Source of the DNA: Gnetum montanum
Lineage: Eukaryota; Streptophyta; Gnetopsida; Gnetales; Gnetaceae
Direction: 5' to 3'
NCBI GenBank assembly: GCA_015680685.1
Contig: MNCI01001841.1
Span: 128,589-190,636, forward strand
DNA length: 62,048 nt
Positions 59,661 to 62,048 of the stretch are shown here, piece by piece; positions within the stretch are counted from its first letter, which is position 1; the number at the start of each line of letters is the position of its first letter. Below the pieces are notes generated by a model. The model was not told the DNA's origin. It searched no databases and saw only the letters and a list, made by a program, of their open reading frames with translations. Both the position numbers and the translations under genes were made by a program.

Positions 59661-59990
59661 CCTCTCCTAGCAACTACGAGTAGTGTCAACTATGGTGACA
59701 TCTGCGGTGATGAGACAGCATGAACTAATGACAGTAGCAAGGACCAAGGAAAAGTTTAAATTTTCTAGTTACCTACTATATTTTCATGAAGTATTAAAGT
59801 TTAAGATAGTTATCCTATTCAAATTCACTGATTTTCTAGTTTAGTTACCTTTTTCAAGAATGTCACATGACCCTCTCTAGCTGAGACTATTCTTGTGTTT
59901 CCTTACCCATATGGGAGGCACCCTAGGTAATAGTCTCCTTAAAAGAGCTTTTCCCTAGGTGTCGGTGCATCCAAAATTTATGCATCAATA

Positions 59991-59995
59991 GGTAG
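59991..59995. other. Target site duplication of element F, right
   Basis: GGTAG, identical to 56940-56944. Confidence 0.8.
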
Positions 59996-59999
59996 TTCC

Positions 60000-62001
60000 A
60001 TGGGAGTGTAATTCTAAACTAAAATTGCATTTCTAACAATGCTCATTCATTAACACAAATGCTAAAACTAAACTTGCTAATTTCTGATAAGTACAATGGG
60101 ACCAATAATCCAATAACATTCTTTAATAAGATATCCACTTCCAATGGGACTAAATCTACATAGAAGAAGTTGGCTATCTGTATCATAGCAAATGGAGGAA
60201 TATCTGTAGTGTAGTTTCAAAAAAATGTACAAATAGATGAATGATTAAAATAAATTTCAATACTATGCCATTCGCAATCAAGATAATCGTTTGGGTATAT
60301 ATTTCTTTAGCAAATGAATGGATATTCAGAGTGAAATCATTTGGCATTAGTCACATGAGCGATTGGTGAAGGACATCAGTAATTTCAAGGAAGGATGAAC
60401 GATCGATGTAGAGGAGCAATGACTGAGGAGGATAAGAGAGTGATATAAAAAGGAATGCAATGCAACACGATGCTCATGTTATTGTTGAGTATGAGGCAAT
60501 CTTTTCCATTGTATCTGGATCATTTGAAAATCATGGCAAAGCAGAATAAGACCAATGGCAACCTACCTAACCAAGATTTCACACTAGATGCAGTTGTAAA
60601 AAAATGTGTAAAATACACAATGGAGTTTGAAACAGAATTTGCAATAGGATTTCAAAAAATAGAATAGAAACACAAAAAAAGTAAAGAAAAGAACCCTTTA
60701 TTCTTCCTACCTAAGAAAAATTACAATACCAGAAACATAAATATGACTTTATGAATAAAAAAGAAATCAAATATAGGTGGACTTTCCTTTTTTCTAAGAA
60801 AGAAAAATTTGTTGTGCTATGGAACTTAGCAAACCTATGTTAAGAACACCACGAAAGCATTGGTAGCAAACATCATAGTAGCATGGCAGCACCAGCACTA
60901 TACTGAGAGAGCATTGATGTAGTGTGATTTGCTAATGGAAATGAGTAGGGGTTAACTGTTACTTGACTTTAGTATTACTCTCACCTACAATTGTGAAAGA
61001 AAGGATAAGGCCCCATTCATGGATGATGTTAATGTCAACATCAAGCCCCAACCAAAAGAAAACATCAAGTGCTCCACCAATTTTGTTTTTGTTATATATA
61101 TATAATATTAAATATATACTATGCTATAAATACATATATATATTAAAACCTATGTATGTATAGTACATAACAATTATGATTATTTTTTAATAAAATGTAA
61201 ACTTGATATTATATACCTTTAGAAATATGCCTCAAGCAGTTTAATTCAATGCTTCAAGGATTTTATTAAGAAACATAAATCAATTAAGGTACTATCTTAT
61301 ATTCCCTCAATACATATGTTACACAATTTAATCATGAGATTTTTGGAAACTTTAGACAAGAAGAATCAAATCAATTATTATTACTATTATTATTATTATT
61401 ATCATTAAAGGAAAGGAAGGAAGTCTAGCTCTGTGCCATCATTATGAACTTAAACTATAGTCATAATGAATCATGATCGATCATGAGAAAGAATGAACTT
61501 TTCATTCCAACAGTTGGATGATAGCTCAAATCCTTTCTAGCATATCACAAATTTCTCATAGTGAGTTATTGCATCATAATTTGGGATGGATCACCGAATA
61601 GAAATAACTCAAAACTATACATTTCATTTTAAACAAATGCTACCCAAAGGACAATGCTAAGGCATCAAGTCAACTTCAAAGGCAACACCATAAAACATGT
61701 AGATTATAAGATAATAAGATATGATTCTTATGTCTTAGCCTCAAGGAACTCATTTTTAAATTTACTTAATGAAGAAAGAAAAAATTACAAGGATTCCCAT
61801 AATCTATAGAGTACCCTTAATAAAAACTAAGTATTGAATTTAAACATCTTTTAAGTTAACTTCTAAGGCATGCACCTATATGAACATAATCCTAAAACTA
61901 TATGCTATGCATGGTACTACAATAAGATATGATATTATAAATGCAATAATATGAAATGCATTTTATTCAAGTACATATGATATCTAATGCATCCTATATG
62001 G
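60000..62001. other. AT-rich DNA without supported genes
   Basis: The only longer plus-strand frame (60455-60667) has no family resemblance. TA-rich sequence lies at 61095-61145 and an (ATT)n run at 61376-61405. No transposon motif is recognised. Confidence 0.5.
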
Positions 62002-62014
62002 ACACACACACACA

Positions 62015-62048
<34 letters not shown>
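62002..62048. repeat. (AC)n(CT)n compound microsatellite at the window end
   Basis: About eight AC units followed by about sixteen CT units that run into the last base. This suggests the sequence stops because the repeat could not be assembled through. Confidence 0.9.

Larger units (their letters stand above)
56945..59990 (+). mobile_element. Non-autonomous LTR retrotransposon F
   Basis: Two direct repeats (56945-58326 and 58702-59990) with TGTTGATGC...GCATCAATA ends (the last CA is mutated to TA) flank only 375 bp of pyrimidine-rich, non-coding DNA. A polypurine tract precedes the second LTR, and a perfect 5 bp target duplication (GGTAG) lies outside. There is no coding capacity, so mobilisation would have depended on proteins supplied by another element. 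LTRs of this size with such a short interior differ from classic TRIMs (short LTRs) and LARDs (long interior). Confidence 0.85.
58702..59990 (+). repeat. 3' LTR of element F (1289 bp)
   Basis: Matches 56945-58326 over its length, with visible divergence and one 85 bp deletion (or insertion in the partner). It also holds a (CTT)n run at 59221-59243. Confidence 0.85.

Overview
This window has no bacterial or organellar features. It looks like heterochromatic nuclear DNA of a seed plant with a large genome. A gymnosperm is my best guess, from the many old, nested, slowly removed LTR retrotransposons and the Tat-type elements carrying two RNase H domains; the sequence alone does not prove it. I see no intact host gene. 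Nearly all coding sequence is decayed retrotransposon sequence.

Layout from left to right: (1) 1-3011, the 5' part of a minus-strand Athila-like Ty3/gypsy element (A): 5' LTR, tRNA-Asp primer site and a gag broken by only two stops. (2) About 3240-7600, a plus-strand Ty1/copia element with decayed pol, a polypurine tract and the start of its 3' LTR. (3) 7605-10129, no gene seen. (4) 10130-20389 and 20390-about 35620, two head-to-tail, minus-strand, 5'-truncated copies of one Tat-like family, called C and D here. Each has a long 3' LTR, an RT-RNaseH-second RNaseH-integrase block and an oppositely oriented, intron-containing gene. D also keeps the protease. Arrays of a short hairpin repeat lie at the module boundaries. 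(5) 35625-37260, G-poor non-coding DNA. (6) 37270-37990, a tRNA-derived SINE and an inverted LTR fragment. (7) 37988-51898, an old Athila-type LTR split by a complete 12.9 kb Athila-like element (B, 38223-51121) with both LTRs, primer site, polypurine tract and a near-perfect 5 bp target duplication. (8) 51900-56940, AT-rich DNA with a degenerate tandem repeat interrupted by a second SINE with clear target duplications. (9) 56945-59990, a complete non-autonomous LTR element (F) with LTRs of about 1.3 kb and only 375 bp between them. (10) 60000-62048, AT-rich DNA ending in an (AC)n(CT)n microsatellite.

The most interesting system is in C and D. A plus-strand, multi-exon gene with its own TATA box lies antisense between the protease and reverse transcriptase modules of the minus-strand element. 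Its reading frame continues across introns with matching splice phases. Its second and third exons resemble an FCP1/NLI-interacting-factor phosphatase domain whose catalytic aspartates are missing. Repeats at five module boundaries encode short stem-loops whose two arms change together.

Five single-N positions, each flanked by exact 41-52 bp duplications, are assembly joins and not biology.
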